DNA from: Methylococcus capsulatus str. Texas = ATCC 19069
Lineage (GTDB): Bacteria > Pseudomonadota > Gammaproteobacteria > Methylococcales > Methylococcaceae
Length of the DNA: 64,000 nucleotides
Assembly (NCBI RefSeq): GCF_000424685.1
Contig: NZ_AUKJ01000022.1
Span: forward strand, 7,501-71,500
Direction of reading: 5' to 3'
Shown here: positions 34,598 to 43,965 of the stretch, in pieces
How the letters are laid out: the number at the start of each line of letters is the position of its first letter
Position numbering within the stretch: the stretch's first letter is position 1
Made by a program: the position numbers and the translations under genes
Notes under the pieces: model-generated
The model's input: the letters and a program-made list of their open reading frames with translations, nothing else
Database searches by the model: none
What the model was told of the DNA's origin: nothing

Positions 34598-35947
34598 TCA
34601 GCTATGGCCATCCATCGCTTGAACCAGGGACTTCAATCGTCCCGCGATCTCTACCGGATGAGCCGGCGCCGGTGACAGGCGGCGTAACGCTTCCGGCAGG
34701 CGACCGAGCTGTTCCATCGCATGGGATCGAAGGGTCTGCAAAGGCGGGCTTGCTGCGAGTCGGCGGCCGTTGCGCATCACCGGGCGCAGCAGCGGTTCAC
34801 CGGGCTGCGCGTCGTCGACCAACGTCAGGCTGTCCCGCTGCAATTTCCCCTCGGCGTCGTAATACCGGTAAACCTGTTTCCGGCCAGGCCAGGTCGCCTT
34901 GCCTTCCGAACGCTTGCGCCGGGGGATGCCTGCGTATTCCTGGAGTTTGTAGGCGCAGTCGAGATAGGGTGCGTCGGACGAGGTATCCATACGGGTGCCG
35001 ATGCCGTAGCCGTCGATCGGCACGGCTTCCGCGGTGTGCGCGGCCAGGAGGTATTCGTCGAGGCTGCCGCTGGCGAAGATGCTGACCTGGCCGAGACCGC
35101 CGCGGTCGAGGATACGCCGGACCCGGCGGGCGTGCTCGGCCAGGTCGCCGCTGTCCAGACGCACGCCCTGGATGCGGATTCCTTTGGCAGCCAGGCGTTC
35201 GGCCAGGGGGATGAGCTTTTCCGCCGCGGCTTCGGTGTCGTAGGTGTCGATCAGCAGCACCAGGTTGTCCGGCTGGGCGAGGGCGAAATGCTCGAAGGCG
35301 GCGAGTTCGTCGTCGTGGGCCTGGATGAAGGAATGGGCCATGGTGCCGTACAGCGGGAAGTCCCAAAGCCGGCCGGCGAGTACGTCGGAAGTGCCAGCGA
35401 ACCCGGCGAGGCAGGCGGCGCGGGACGCCAGGAGTCCCGCCTCGGCGCCGTGGGCGCGGCGCAGACCGAAATCCACCAGCAGTTTGCCCGGCGCGGCCAA
35501 GGTCATGCGCGCCGCCTTGGAGGCGATGAGGGTCTGGAAATGCAGCAGGTTGATGAGCCGGGTTTCGGCCAGCTGGGCCTCGGGAAGGGGCGCCGTCACC
35601 CGCAATATCGGCTCGCCGGGAAAGAACACCGTGCCTTCCGGCATGGCATCGACGTCGCCGCTGAAGCGCAGCGCGGCCAAGGCGTCGACGAAATCCGGCG
35701 TGAACCGTCCGCTGGCGCGCAGCCACTCGATCTCGTCGGGCCGGAACCGCATGCCTTCCAGGAAATCCAGGGCCTGTTCCAGCCCGGCCGCGACCAGGAA
35801 GTTGCGTTTGGGCTCGTCCCCACCGGGAAGCTTGCGGACGAAGAATTCGAACACCGCAGTCCCGTTCATGCGTTGGGCATGATAGCCCTGCAGCATCGTC
35901 AACTGATAGAGGTCGGTGAGCAGGACGCTGTCGATCGGCAGGCTCAT
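34598..35947 (-). CDS. pncB: Nicotinate phosphoribosyltransferase
   Basis: NAD salvage: nicotinate plus PRPP (with ATP) gives nicotinate mononucleotide. The 449-residue protein shows LLTDLYQLTMLQGY at the N terminus, EFFVRKLPGG, GTMAHSFIQAHDDE, VLLIDTYDTEAAAEKL, GVRLDSGDL and GYGIGTRMDTSSDAP, all typical of the family. The start at 35947 overlaps the stop of the upstream amidase gene by 4 bp (ATGA), so the two are coupled. Longer open sequence upstream is the shadow of that gene. Confidence 0.94.
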   Translation of the reverse strand: MSLPIDSVLLTDLYQLTMLQGYHAQRMNGTAVFEFFVRKLPGGDEPKRNFLVAAGLEQALDFLEGMRFRPDEIEWLRASGRFTPDFVDALAALRFSGDVDAMPEGTVFFPGEPILRVTAPLPEAQLAETRLINLLHFQTLIASKAARMTLAAPGKLLVDFGLRRAHGAEAGLLASRAACLAGFAGTSDVLAGRLWDFPLYGTMAHSFIQAHDDELAAFEHFALAQPDNLVLLIDTYDTEAAAEKLIPLAERLAAKGIRIQGVRLDSGDLAEHARRVRRILDRGGLGQVSIFASGSLDEYLLAAHTAEAVPIDGYGIGTRMDTSSDAPYLDCAYKLQEYAGIPRRKRSEGKATWPGRKQVYRYYDAEGKLQRDSLTLVDDAQPGEPLLRPVMRNGRRLAASPPLQTLRSHAMEQLGRLPEALRRLSPAPAHPVEIAGRLKSLVQAMDGHS

Positions 35948-36540
35948 TCGAAATCCTTGCAGTCGGCGAATTCCGCACCTTCCTCCCTCATCCGGGCCAA
36001 CGCGCGGCGACCGTCTTCCGGCTCCGCGTCGACGGCGCGCACCGCGTCTTCGAGAACGACGACGTCGAAGCCCAGACGCCGGGCATCGAGCACGGTACGC
36101 AACACGCAATAGTCGGTCGCCAGGCCCCCGATGAACAACCGGCGAACGCCGATTTCCTGCAGAAGGTAGGCCAGATCCGTGCCTTCGAAACTGGAGTAGG
36201 CTTCCCTGTCCGGCCACGTCGCCTGGGACACGACGGGAACGTCCTCGGGTAGCGCGAGACCGGGCGCGAACTCCGCTCCCGCGCTGCCGGCCACGCAGTG
36301 CGGCGGCCAGGGTCCGCCCTGGGCATGGAACGAGCAATGGTCCGGCGGATGCCAGTCGCGCGTGGCGATGATGGGCAACCCTTCCTGGACGAAGCGTGCG
36401 ATGTGCCGATTCAGGACCGGAATCACCTCGTCCCCACCGGGGACGGCAAGACTGCCGCCCGGCAGAAAGTCGTTCTGCACGTGGACCACGATCAAGGCAT
36501 CACCCGGCGAAAGACGGTAGGCGTAAGTCTTGGTGTTCAT
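35944..36540 (-). CDS. Nicotinamidase/isochorismatase-family protein lacking two catalytic residues
   Basis: By family and position this is the nicotinamidase (PncA) partner of PncB, which converts nicotinamide to nicotinate. The 198-residue protein keeps the metal site (DWHPPDHCSFH, PPHCV) and the nucleophile Cys144 in GGLATDYCV. However, the catalytic Asp of the VDVQNDF motif is His20 (VHVQNDF) and the catalytic Lys (ISKAT in relatives) is Gln106 (VSQAT). Both are readable directly in the codons. A GGAG site precedes the ATG at 36540. The enzyme may be inactive or altered; pncB depends on its product, so another nicotinamidase may exist elsewhere. Confidence 0.82.
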   Translation of the reverse strand: MNTKTYAYRLSPGDALIVVHVQNDFLPGGSLAVPGGDEVIPVLNRHIARFVQEGLPIIATRDWHPPDHCSFHAQGGPWPPHCVAGSAGAEFAPGLALPEDVPVVSQATWPDREAYSSFEGTDLAYLLQEIGVRRLFIGGLATDYCVLRTVLDARRLGFDVVVLEDAVRAVDAEPEDGRRALARMREEGAEFADCKDFE

Positions 36541-36657
36541 TTCAGCCACTCCTTCACGATGACGAGATGATACGCCGGAGCGAAAGCGGACGGATTGAGT
36601 TTTCCGACGTCCGCCCCTATAAATGCCGCATCCTTGAAATGCAGGAAGGAAAACGCC

Positions 36658-36918
36658 GTGCCGAGATACGATTATTTTTGTGAAGCGAACGACAGTGTCG
36701 TGGAAGTCAGTCATCCGATGAACGATCGCCTGACGACCTGGGGAGAAGTGTGCGAGCGCGCCGGGCTGGCCGTGGGCGATACCCCGCTCGATACCCCGGT
36801 CAGGAAACTGATCACCGGCGGCGGCATCGTCCGCTCCGGTGCCCTCAAGAACCCGGAAGCGCCTCCCTGCCAGAGCGGCGCGCCCTGCTGTGGCGCCGGA
36901 GCCTGCGGACTCGACTGA
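36658..36918 (+). CDS. FmdB-type zinc-ribbon small protein
   Basis: An 86-residue protein of the FmdB-like putative regulatory/zinc-ribbon family. The conserved beginning PRYDYFCEANDSVVEVSHPM, the TWGEVCERAGL segment and the glycine-rich KLITGGGIV are visible; the end is cysteine-rich (PCCGAGACGLD). Start is a GTG with an AGGAAGGA site 7 bases upstream. It is divergent from the pncA-like gene with a 117-bp gap. Function unknown; possibly metal binding. Confidence 0.75.
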   Translation: MPRYDYFCEANDSVVEVSHPMNDRLTTWGEVCERAGLAVGDTPLDTPVRKLITGGGIVRSGALKNPEAPPCQSGAPCCGAGACGLD

Positions 36919-36935
36919 CGGGCGGAGAAGGACTT

Positions 36936-37709
36936 TTAGGGCGCGGTCCGGTTGGCCCGCGCCTCGTCTTCGAACTTCTGCCGGTATTTCAGGATTTCGT
37001 CGACGATCTGTTCCGCGGTCTTTTCGATGTCTTTACCGGTCGCATTCTTCTCCATCACGAACTTGGCGGCGGCGACATAGGGATTCATGGTCACCACCGC
37101 GCCCGGCATCTTGCTCGGGTCCTTCACCGTGCCGAACATGATGAAGGGCTGGCGCGGGTCCTTGCCGGCGAGATCGCTCACGCCGACCTGCACGTCCATG
37201 GAAGTCGCCCCGGCTCCGAAACCGATTACCGCGCGCTTGAGCCGGCTGCCTTCATCGACCTCGGTGAACATGCCCTGCACCAGCCAGCCGTCGCGCGGCA
37301 AGGCCCCGGTCGTGGAAGCGATGCGTCGCGCCGGAACGCCCTTGTCCGACAGGCTCTTCACCAGCGCGGCGGCCATGGCGTCGACGATTTCACGGGCCCG
37401 GTCGCCGGGACTTCCTGCACCCAAGGTACCCCTCAAGCGCTGGCCGAGCCCGCCCAGCAGGCCCGGGCGCTGGGATTGGGACTGCCCCGGCAGCAATCCC
37501 TTGACGCCGGGATCGCTCTGGATGTTTTCGGCATCCAGCGTGAAATCGGCGACATATACCGTCCTCGGCCCTTCGCCGGGCCTGACCGCGCCGAGCTGTT
37601 CGTTGCGGACATCTACACCGCCCAGAAGCTTACGGCTGCGATCCGCTCCGCAACCGCCGACCGCTACACTCAAACAAACCAGAGCCATAAGGGAAATACG
37701 GCGCACCAT
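36936..37709 (-). CDS. DUF4410-like lipoprotein
   Basis: A 257-residue probable outer-membrane lipoprotein: signal peptide with lipobox VGGC (Cys at about 20), then a DUF4410-type domain (RTVYVADFTLDAENI, then DRAREIVDAMAAALVKSLSDKG, GWLVQGMFTEVDEGSRLKRAVIGFGAG). The domain is found in many proteobacterial envelope proteins of unknown function. A GAGGAG site immediately precedes the ATG. It is the first of three small minus-strand envelope genes when read from 36.9 to 38.9 kb. Confidence 0.78.
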   Translation of the reverse strand: MVRRISLMALVCLSVAVGGCGADRSRKLLGGVDVRNEQLGAVRPGEGPRTVYVADFTLDAENIQSDPGVKGLLPGQSQSQRPGLLGGLGQRLRGTLGAGSPGDRAREIVDAMAAALVKSLSDKGVPARRIASTTGALPRDGWLVQGMFTEVDEGSRLKRAVIGFGAGATSMDVQVGVSDLAGKDPRQPFIMFGTVKDPSKMPGAVVTMNPYVAAAKFVMEKNATGKDIEKTAEQIVDEILKYRQKFEDEARANRTAP

Positions 37710-37803
37710 TTACTCTCCTCAAGATTTCAAAAAGCCGAGAAATTCGGGCATCCTCCGGCCGATGATGACGCCCGCCGGACTCGACCCACCACAGCTCCCG
37801 CGT

Positions 37804-38169
37804 TCAGTCGCACTCCCACAGATCCAGCGCTACCCGGTCGTGCCGCTGCGGATCGTATTTGACCGGAACCGTGCGGCCCGGCTGGATCAAGGGTACCTCC
37901 AGGCGGGGGATGAGTGCCTCGGTTTTCGCCTCGAACGGCGGACCTCGGTCCGGCTGGACTTCCAGCACGAATTCGGCCACCGGATTCTGGTTGATGGTGA
38001 TGCCGGTATCCGCGAGGCCGACGATCCGGGCGGTTGCGGGACTGCCGTCGCGCAGAATCTCGCAGGACTCGCTGCGCCCGCTGAACCGGTCGACGATCGT
38101 CGTGCAACCCGCAACCGATGCGACCAGGGACGACAGCAACCCCCGCCGAAGCGAGGCCGGTATTTTCAT
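37804..38169 (-). CDS. Hypothetical lipoprotein
   Basis: A 121-residue predicted lipoprotein with a signal peptide and lipobox SVAGC (Cys at about 22). The mature part contains DGSPATARIVGLADTGITIN then QNPVAEFVLEVQP, a small beta domain reminiscent of DUF3592-like modules that sense or bind at the membrane, and closes with VPVKYDPQRHDRVALDLWE. The ATG at 38169 is preferred over the adjoining GTG codon. Function unknown. It lies 94 bp upstream of the DUF4410 gene and 110 bp downstream of the secreted-protein gene. Confidence 0.62.
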   Translation of the reverse strand: MKIPASLRRGLLSSLVASVAGCTTIVDRFSGRSESCEILRDGSPATARIVGLADTGITINQNPVAEFVLEVQPDRGPPFEAKTEALIPRLEVPLIQPGRTVPVKYDPQRHDRVALDLWECD

Positions 38170-38282
38170 CACGTTCGGACTTGCACGAAACAGGCGAGGA
38201 AGTCAGGCCCGGTCCGGATCAAAAAAACCAATGGTGCGGACCAGGCCGGGATAGGCGGGAGGATGCTTTCTCGACGGCCGCT

Positions 38283-38936
38283 CTATTGCGGACCTTCTTC
38301 AAGGACATTGAGGACGAACCGCTCCAGAGTGATGGCGTTGGCGGAAGCCGTGGAATCCTGTGTGACCGCCTCCGGCCCTTCCGCCCGCGTGGCCGCCAGC
38401 AGCAGCGGGGTTGCGACGTAGGTGCCGGCAGCTCTCAGATTCATGCTGGTCCCGGAGAGAGAAATGATCAGGCCCAAATCGTAGGCACCCTTGAGGTTGC
38501 CGTTGTCCAGGACCTTACCCGCAAATGAATTGCGGGTGACCGTCACGCCGCCGCCGCGCTGTTGCACCGCGGCGATCAGCTCCCGGAAATCGATGTCGAC
38601 CTGGAACCTGGACGAGGTCAGCATCGACCAGACGCCGTGCAGCTGAATGGGCTTACCGCTGTCGAGCGGGTTGTTGATCGTCATCAGGAAGTTGTCCTGC
38701 CCGTTGACCGCCGGGGAGAACTGCATGGGCAAGCCGAGTTTGAGCAAGGCATTCAAAACGGCGACGTCCGGACTGGTAAGCGAGACCTTGGCGACATGCG
38801 GAGCGTTCAGTTTGATGGCCGTGGGACCGTGCGGCGTGTAGAGTCCGTTCGGCTCGGCGGCGCCGGCCGGCGGAGACATCGCCAATGAACCTGACAGTGC
38901 AAGGAAAACGACGAGGAACGGGATTTTCTTGAACAC
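38283..38936 (-). CDS. Hypothetical secreted protein
   Basis: A 217-residue exported protein that I do not recognise. A signal peptide (residues about 1-27, ending AGAAEP) is followed by a Val/Leu-rich beta-type domain with TSPDVAVLNALLKLGLPMQF, DNFLMTINNPLDSGKPIQLH and a SLSGTSMNLRAAGTYVATP stretch. Start is the GTG at 38936, which has an AGGAGA site 7 bases upstream; an ATG at 38963 would hide that site. Probably periplasmic or outer-membrane associated. Confidence 0.62.
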   Translation of the reverse strand: MFKKIPFLVVFLALSGSLAMSPPAGAAEPNGLYTPHGPTAIKLNAPHVAKVSLTSPDVAVLNALLKLGLPMQFSPAVNGQDNFLMTINNPLDSGKPIQLHGVWSMLTSSRFQVDIDFRELIAAVQQRGGGVTVTRNSFAGKVLDNGNLKGAYDLGLIISLSGTSMNLRAAGTYVATPLLLAATRAEGPEAVTQDSTASANAITLERFVLNVLEEGPQ

Positions 38937-39108
38937 GGCTGCGTCTCCTGGGCTGAGGCTCATGATTCCGGCATTCGTGCATCCCTTGGCCGGTGTCGAC
39001 CTTTCGCGTGAAACTGGAAATTCTCGTGTGGGTTACCTCTGGCCGCCCCGACTATAGACCCGGACGGGGGAACCCGCAACACACCGTGAGGCAATGGTCC
39101 TCGAGCGC

Positions 39109-39543
39109 TCAGCCGGGCAGATAATCCGGATCCAGCACCTCCACGAGATCGAAAGGCGGCTGAGCCGGGAAGGCTTCCAGGGTCAGCCCCGTTTCCATCA
39201 TGGCGCTGAAGCGAGCGTTGTCATAGGTCTCGAGAAAACAGACATGGAGAGCGGGTTTCAGGCTCGGGTTGGCGTCGATCAGCTTGGCAAGGCGCCTGCG
39301 CTGGTCGAGGATGGCCGACTCCCATCGCTGGCCGTGCAACTCGGGCTGGTACCTCCATTTCAGCAGATGCGTCAGCAGTACCTCGAGGCGTCGGGTCAGT
39401 TGCAGTCGCGCACTGCGGCCCATGGCCTCGATCTCCTCGCACAGATGCTCGGTATCCAGTTCGGAGAACCGACCCGCTTTCAGCAGTTCGGATTGTTGCT
39501 GAGTCCAGCCGAAAAAATCACGTTCGTAGAGACTGGCGTTCAC
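39109..39543 (-). CDS. DUF29-family protein
   Basis: A 144-residue protein of the DUF29 family, common in cyanobacteria and some proteobacteria, of unknown function. The pattern is typical: LYERDFFGWTQQQSELLKAG at the start, LDTEHLCEEIEAMGRSARLQ, LTHLLKWRYQPE, and a C-terminal FPAQPPFDLVEVLDPDYLP. It starts with GTG behind a GAGG site. It stands alone between the envelope genes and pntB. DUF29 genes often occur near mobile elements, but none is visible here. Confidence 0.85.
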   Translation of the reverse strand: MNASLYERDFFGWTQQQSELLKAGRFSELDTEHLCEEIEAMGRSARLQLTRRLEVLLTHLLKWRYQPELHGQRWESAILDQRRRLAKLIDANPSLKPALHVCFLETYDNARFSAMMETGLTLEAFPAQPPFDLVEVLDPDYLPG

Positions 39544-39601
39544 ACGATGACCCTCGTCGTCAGGAGCGCGGGACGGAAATTACCGCCCCGCGGATTGCCG
39601 C

Positions 39602-40999
39602 TCATCCCCTCAGGTGCGCTAGGACTTCGTCCAGCATCTTCTTGGCATCGCCGAACAGCATCCGGTTGTTCTCCTTGTAGAACAGCGGGTTGTCGACGCC
39701 GGCATAGCCGGATGCCATGGAGCGCTTCATAACGATGGAAGTACCCGCCTTCCAGACCTCCAGCACCGGCATGCCGGCGATGGGGCTGTTGGGATCCTCC
39801 TGGGCAGCGGGATTGACGATGTCATTGGCGCCAATGACCATCGCCACATCGGTGTCCGGAAAATCCTCGTTGATCTCGTCCATTTCCAACACGATGTCGT
39901 AAGGCACCTTGGCTTCGGCCAGTAGCACGTTCATGTGTCCGGGCATGCGGCCCGCCACCGGATGGATGGCGAAACGCACATTGACGCCCTTGTCCCGCAG
40001 ATATTTGGTGATTTCATACACGGTATGCTGGGCCTGCGCCACCGCCATGCCATAGCCGGGCACCAGGATCACACTGCGGGCGCTGCGCAACAGCTCCGCG
40101 GTTTCCTCGGCACTGATCGGCTGCACCTCGCCCTCCGGCCGGATACCTGGGCCGGCGGTGCCACCCTCGGTGCCGAACCCCCCCGCGATGACCGAGAGGA
40201 AGTGGCGATTCATGGCGCGGCACATGATGTAGGACAGAATCGCACCGGACGAGCCCACCAGCGCCCCGGTAACGATCAGGAGATCGTTCGACAGCATGAA
40301 ACCCGTGGCCGAAGCGGCCCAGCCCGAATAGCTGTTGAGCATGGATACCACCACGGGCATGTCGGCGCCACCGATCGCCATGACCATGTGGATGCCGAAC
40401 AGCAGCGCGATCCCGGTCATGATGCTCAGAGGCACGATGCCGGTCGCAGTCGAATCGGCGTCGAGAAACTGTTTGCCGACCACGATGACAGCGATCAACA
40501 GCCCCAGGTTGAGCCAGTGGCGTCCCGGCAGCAGGACGGGTCTGCCGGTGATCTTGCCGGACAGCTTGCCGAAGGCGATGACCGATCCGGAAAAGGTCAC
40601 GGCGCCGATCAGAATCCCGATGTAGATTTCCGTTTCGTGGATGGTCTTCTCAACGCCGCTGAAGTGCGCGCTCGGGTCGAAGTAGTTGGCGAAACCGACC
40701 AAGGCTGCCGCGAGGCCGACCAGGCTGTGCATGAGCGCGACCAGTTCCGGCATCTCGGTCATTTTGACCTTGATCGCGGCATATACGCCGACACTGCCGC
40801 CGACCAGCATGGCAATCAGGATCGGCACGTAGCTGGTGACTTTCGGCTCCAGCAAGGTCGCCAGGATGGCGATGGCCATGCCTGCGATGCCGTAGAAATT
40901 CCCCCGCCTCGCCGTTTCCGGATGGCTCAGCCCGCCCAGACTGAGGATGAACAGGATGGTCGCGCCGATGTACGCGACCGTAACCAAACCTTCAGACAT
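39602..40999 (-). CDS. pntB: NAD(P) transhydrogenase subunit beta
   Basis: Membrane subunit of the proton-translocating transhydrogenase, which uses the proton gradient to reduce NADP+ with NADH. The 465-residue protein has eight to nine N-terminal TM helices ([20 protein letters not shown] onward; [19 protein letters not shown] loop) and a C-terminal Rossmann dIII domain with [50 protein letters not shown] and a final [19 protein letters not shown]. It lies 18 bp downstream of pntA. Supplies NADPH for biosynthesis. Confidence 0.96.
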   Translation of the reverse strand: MSEGLVTVAYIGATILFILSLGGLSHPETARRGNFYGIAGMAIAILATLLEPKVTSYVPILIAMLVGGSVGVYAAIKVKMTEMPELVALMHSLVGLAAALVGFANYFDPSAHFSGVEKTIHETEIYIGILIGAVTFSGSVIAFGKLSGKITGRPVLLPGRHWLNLGLLIAVIVVGKQFLDADSTATGIVPLSIMTGIALLFGIHMVMAIGGADMPVVVSMLNSYSGWAASATGFMLSNDLLIVTGALVGSSGAILSYIMCRAMNRHFLSVIAGGFGTEGGTAGPGIRPEGEVQPISAEETAELLRSARSVILVPGYGMAVAQAQHTVYEITKYLRDKGVNVRFAIHPVAGRMPGHMNVLLAEAKVPYDIVLEMDEINEDFPDTDVAMVIGANDIVNPAAQEDPNSPIAGMPVLEVWKAGTSIVMKRSMASGYAGVDNPLFYKENNRMLFGDAKKMLDEVLAHLRG

Positions 41000-41017
41000 G
41001 ATCCTCTCCCGTCCTTG

Positions 41018-42556
41018 CTATCTTCTGAACATGCGTAGCATGCGCTGGGTCACCCAGAATCCACCCGCCATGTTGACCGCCGTCAGAGCGATGGCCAGCC
41101 CGGCCAGCGTCATGATCAGCGTGCCGGGCGAGGAAATCTGGATCAGTGCGCCGATCGCGATGATGCTGGAGATGGCGTTGGTGACGCTCATCAGGGGGGT
41201 GTGCAATGCCGGCGTCACGTTCCAGATCACCATATAGCCGACGAAGCAGGCGAGCACGAACACGGTGAAATGTTCGATGAAGGCGGCAGGGGCATTGGCC
41301 CCGATCAGGTAGAAGATCGATGCGCCGATGGCGATACCCAGGCCGGTTCTGGCCCAGGCCGGCAGTAGCGGCTTCTTTTCCACCACGACGGGTGGCGCGG
41401 CCGTAGCCATCTGAGGTGGAGCCGCGCTGAGCTTGGGCGGCGGGGGCGGCCAGGTGATGGTCCCATCCTTGATCACCGTCGCCCCACGGATCACTTCGTC
41501 GTCCATGTCCACCACGATGGTACCGTCCTTCTGTGGGCACAGCTCTTCGAGCAGACGCTGCAGGTTGGTGGCGTAGAGCGTACTGGACTGCCGCGCCAAG
41601 CGGCTGGGCAGGTCGGTGTAACCGATGATGGTGACATCGTGGCGCACCACGACCTCGCCGGGGACGGTCAGCTCGCAGTTGCCCCCCTGTTCGGCCGCCA
41701 TGTCGACGATCACGCTGCCCGGTTTCATCGACTTGACCATACCCGCGGTGATCAGCGTGGGTGCGGGCTTGCCGGGAATGAGAGCGGTGGTGATGATGAC
41801 ATCGACATCCATGGCCTGGCGGGCGATCATCTCGGCCTGGGCCTTCTGATAACCTTCACTCATCACCTTGGCGTAACCGCCGACGCCGGTACCCTCCTCC
41901 TGGTATTCCACTTCCACGAACTCGGCGCCCATGGACTTGACCTGGTCCTTCACTTCCGGCCGGGTGTCGTTCGCCCGGACGATGGCGCCCAGACCGCTGG
42001 CGGCCCCGATCGCGGCCAGCCCTGCCACACCGGCGCCGATGACGAAGACCTTGGCCGGCGGCACCTTACCGGCCGCCGTCACCTGGCCGCAAAAAAAACG
42101 GCCGAAATGATGGGCCGCTTCGATCACTGCACGGTAGCCGGCGATGTTCGCCATGGAGCTCAGGGCGTCGAGTTTCTGCGCCCTGGATATCCGCGGAACA
42201 CTGTCCATGGCCAGCACGGTCCCGCCGGTGGCGGCCAGCCTGTCCATCAGCTCCGGGTTCTGGGCCGGCCAGATGAAACTGATCAGGCAGCCGCCTTCCC
42301 GCATCAGTTCGATTTCGGCAAACGAAGGCGCGCGTACCTTGAGTACGATATCGGACCCCGCCCAGAGCTCGGCGGCGTTTTCGACCACGGCGACGCCCGC
42401 TTCCCGGAAGGCGTCGTCGGAGAAATTCGCCGCGTCCCCGGCACCCGACTCGACCGCGACCTCGAATCCAAGCTTCATTATTTTCTCGGCCACCTCCGGT
42501 GTGGTCGCTACCCGGCGCTCCCCGGGGAATATCTCCTTCGGTATTCCAATTCGCAT
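41018..42556 (-). CDS. pntA: NAD(P) transhydrogenase subunit alpha
   Basis: NAD(H)-binding subunit of the proton-translocating transhydrogenase. The 512-residue single-chain form joins the alanine dehydrogenase-like dI domain (MRIGIPKEIFPGERRVATTP, AAGKVPPAKVFVIGAGVAGLAA, QGGNCELTVPGE) to a Pro/Ala linker (about 385-405) and a four-helix membrane part (about 415-512). An AAGGAG site lies seven bases upstream of the ATG. It is transcribed with pntB. A separate alpha-2 gene is not needed because both parts are fused. Confidence 0.96.
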   Translation of the reverse strand: MRIGIPKEIFPGERRVATTPEVAEKIMKLGFEVAVESGAGDAANFSDDAFREAGVAVVENAAELWAGSDIVLKVRAPSFAEIELMREGGCLISFIWPAQNPELMDRLAATGGTVLAMDSVPRISRAQKLDALSSMANIAGYRAVIEAAHHFGRFFCGQVTAAGKVPPAKVFVIGAGVAGLAAIGAASGLGAIVRANDTRPEVKDQVKSMGAEFVEVEYQEEGTGVGGYAKVMSEGYQKAQAEMIARQAMDVDVIITTALIPGKPAPTLITAGMVKSMKPGSVIVDMAAEQGGNCELTVPGEVVVRHDVTIIGYTDLPSRLARQSSTLYATNLQRLLEELCPQKDGTIVVDMDDEVIRGATVIKDGTITWPPPPPKLSAAPPQMATAAPPVVVEKKPLLPAWARTGLGIAIGASIFYLIGANAPAAFIEHFTVFVLACFVGYMVIWNVTPALHTPLMSVTNAISSIIAIGALIQISSPGTLIMTLAGLAIALTAVNMAGGFWVTQRMLRMFRR

Positions 42557-42679
42557 GCAGCCACTCCTTATCCCTGTTCTGGTTGGAAGATGGGCCTCGC
42601 ATGAAAGCCGCCCGCAAGCGGCGCGCCGTCACCCCGAGGAAACACCCCATCTCGTGAGTCTGGATTGACAAAAGCAAAT

Positions 42680-42696
42680 CGGGCGCCGAGCGCCCG
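42680..42696 (-). terminator. Hairpin upstream of pntA, downstream of ubiH
   Basis: On the minus strand a 6-bp GC stem (42680-42685 with 42691-42696) with a 5-base loop is followed by an interrupted T-rich stretch. It lies about 64 bases after the ubiH stop and before pntA, a reasonable terminator for the pepP-ubiH transcript. Confidence 0.5.
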
Positions 42697-42759
42697 CCCT
42701 CTTAATACCGGCAAAGTGGAGCCGGGTCAACCTTTTTCCAGACAGAAAAACGGGAAGGA

Positions 42760-43965
42760 TCAGCGGAAGCGGGGCAGACGCTCGGCCAGCCCCATGGCGT
42801 GGCGGGCCAGCAGGTGCTTGGCCGGCGGCAGGCAATCGAGCGTGAGCAATCCGATGTTGCGCATGAGCGCGAGCGGCGGGAAATCGCTGGAAAACAGCCG
42901 GATCAGACTGTCGGTGAAGGCGACGGTGCTGCCCAGATCACGCTGACGAGCCTCGGCATAGCTGTGGAGGAAAGCCGGGTCGCCGATGTCCTCGCCGAAC
43001 CCCTGTTTCACGATCAGACGTTCGGCGAGCCGGGCGGCATCGCGCAAGCCCAAGTTGAAGCCCTGTCCCGCCACCGGATGGAGCTGATGCATGGCATTGC
43101 CGATCAGCACCACCCGGTCGTCGGCCATGCGGCCGCCACGGATCAGCCTGAGCGGAAAACTCTGACGCGGACCGACCGGACCCAGCGTCCCCAGCCAGTA
43201 GCCGAAAGCATCCTGCAGGCGGGCCAGAAATTCTCCTTCGGGCACGGCGCGCAGTTCCTCGGCGTCGGACGGCGCCAGCGTCCATACCACCGAGCAACGC
43301 CGCCGCCCGAGCGGCAGCACGGCCAGCGGACCCGACGAGGTGAAGCGCTCGTAAGCGACGTTGCGGTGTTCGAGTTCGCAGGAGACCTCGAACACCAAGG
43401 CCGTCTGTCCGTATTCGCGCACGATCTGGGGAATTTCCAGCAAGCGGCGGACCGTGGAGTCGCTGCCGTCGGCGCCGACGACGAGACGGGCGGACAGCGT
43501 CAGCGCCTCTTCGCCGCGCCTCAGGCTGACGTGGACCGAGTCCGGCCCAGCCCGCAGCCCGATCAGACGGGCGGGCTGGATCAGCTCGACCGATCCCGCA
43601 TGCAGGGCGCCAATGACGGCATCCTCGACGTCCCGCGCCGTGGCCACATACCCCAAGGCGGCGACGCCCTCGCGTTCGGCACTGAGCCGGGTCTTGCCGA
43701 AATGGCCTCGGTCCGAGACATGGATGTGGCGGATCGGTGTGGCTTTCGGCTCGACCGCGGCCCAAACGCCCAGCGTCTCCAGGATACGGGCGGTGCCACG
43801 GGCCAGTGCCAGCGCGCGCGCGCCGGCGGGAGCCGCCTGGCGCTCGGCCTCCGTACTGCTCTCCACCACGGCCACCTTGAGCGGTGAACCGGCCAAAGCC
43901 AAAGCGAGGCAGCCACCGGCCAGTCCGCCGCCGATGATGAGGACGTCGTAATCGAAATTCGTCAT
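42760..43965 (-). CDS. ubiH: UbiH/UbiF/COQ6-family FAD-dependent hydroxylase
   Basis: Flavin monooxygenase of aerobic ubiquinone synthesis, hydroxylating the polyprenyl-phenol ring. The 401-residue protein starts with the FAD-binding GGGLAGGCLALALA, has the LVVGADGSDSTVR (DG motif) in the middle, and RVVLIGNAMHQLHPVAGQGFNLGLRDA (FAD ribityl-binding GD-like motif) near residue 290. Its position directly after pepP and ygfB (ygfB-pepP-ubiH) matches the E. coli order and supports UbiH over paralogues UbiI or UbiF. The start overlaps the pepP stop by 4 bp. Confidence 0.9.
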   Translation of the reverse strand: MTNFDYDVLIIGGGLAGGCLALALAGSPLKVAVVESSTEAERQAAPAGARALALARGTARILETLGVWAAVEPKATPIRHIHVSDRGHFGKTRLSAEREGVAALGYVATARDVEDAVIGALHAGSVELIQPARLIGLRAGPDSVHVSLRRGEEALTLSARLVVGADGSDSTVRRLLEIPQIVREYGQTALVFEVSCELEHRNVAYERFTSSGPLAVLPLGRRRCSVVWTLAPSDAEELRAVPEGEFLARLQDAFGYWLGTLGPVGPRQSFPLRLIRGGRMADDRVVLIGNAMHQLHPVAGQGFNLGLRDAARLAERLIVKQGFGEDIGDPAFLHSYAEARQRDLGSTVAFTDSLIRLFSSDFPPLALMRNIGLLTLDCLPPAKHLLARHAMGLAERLPRFR

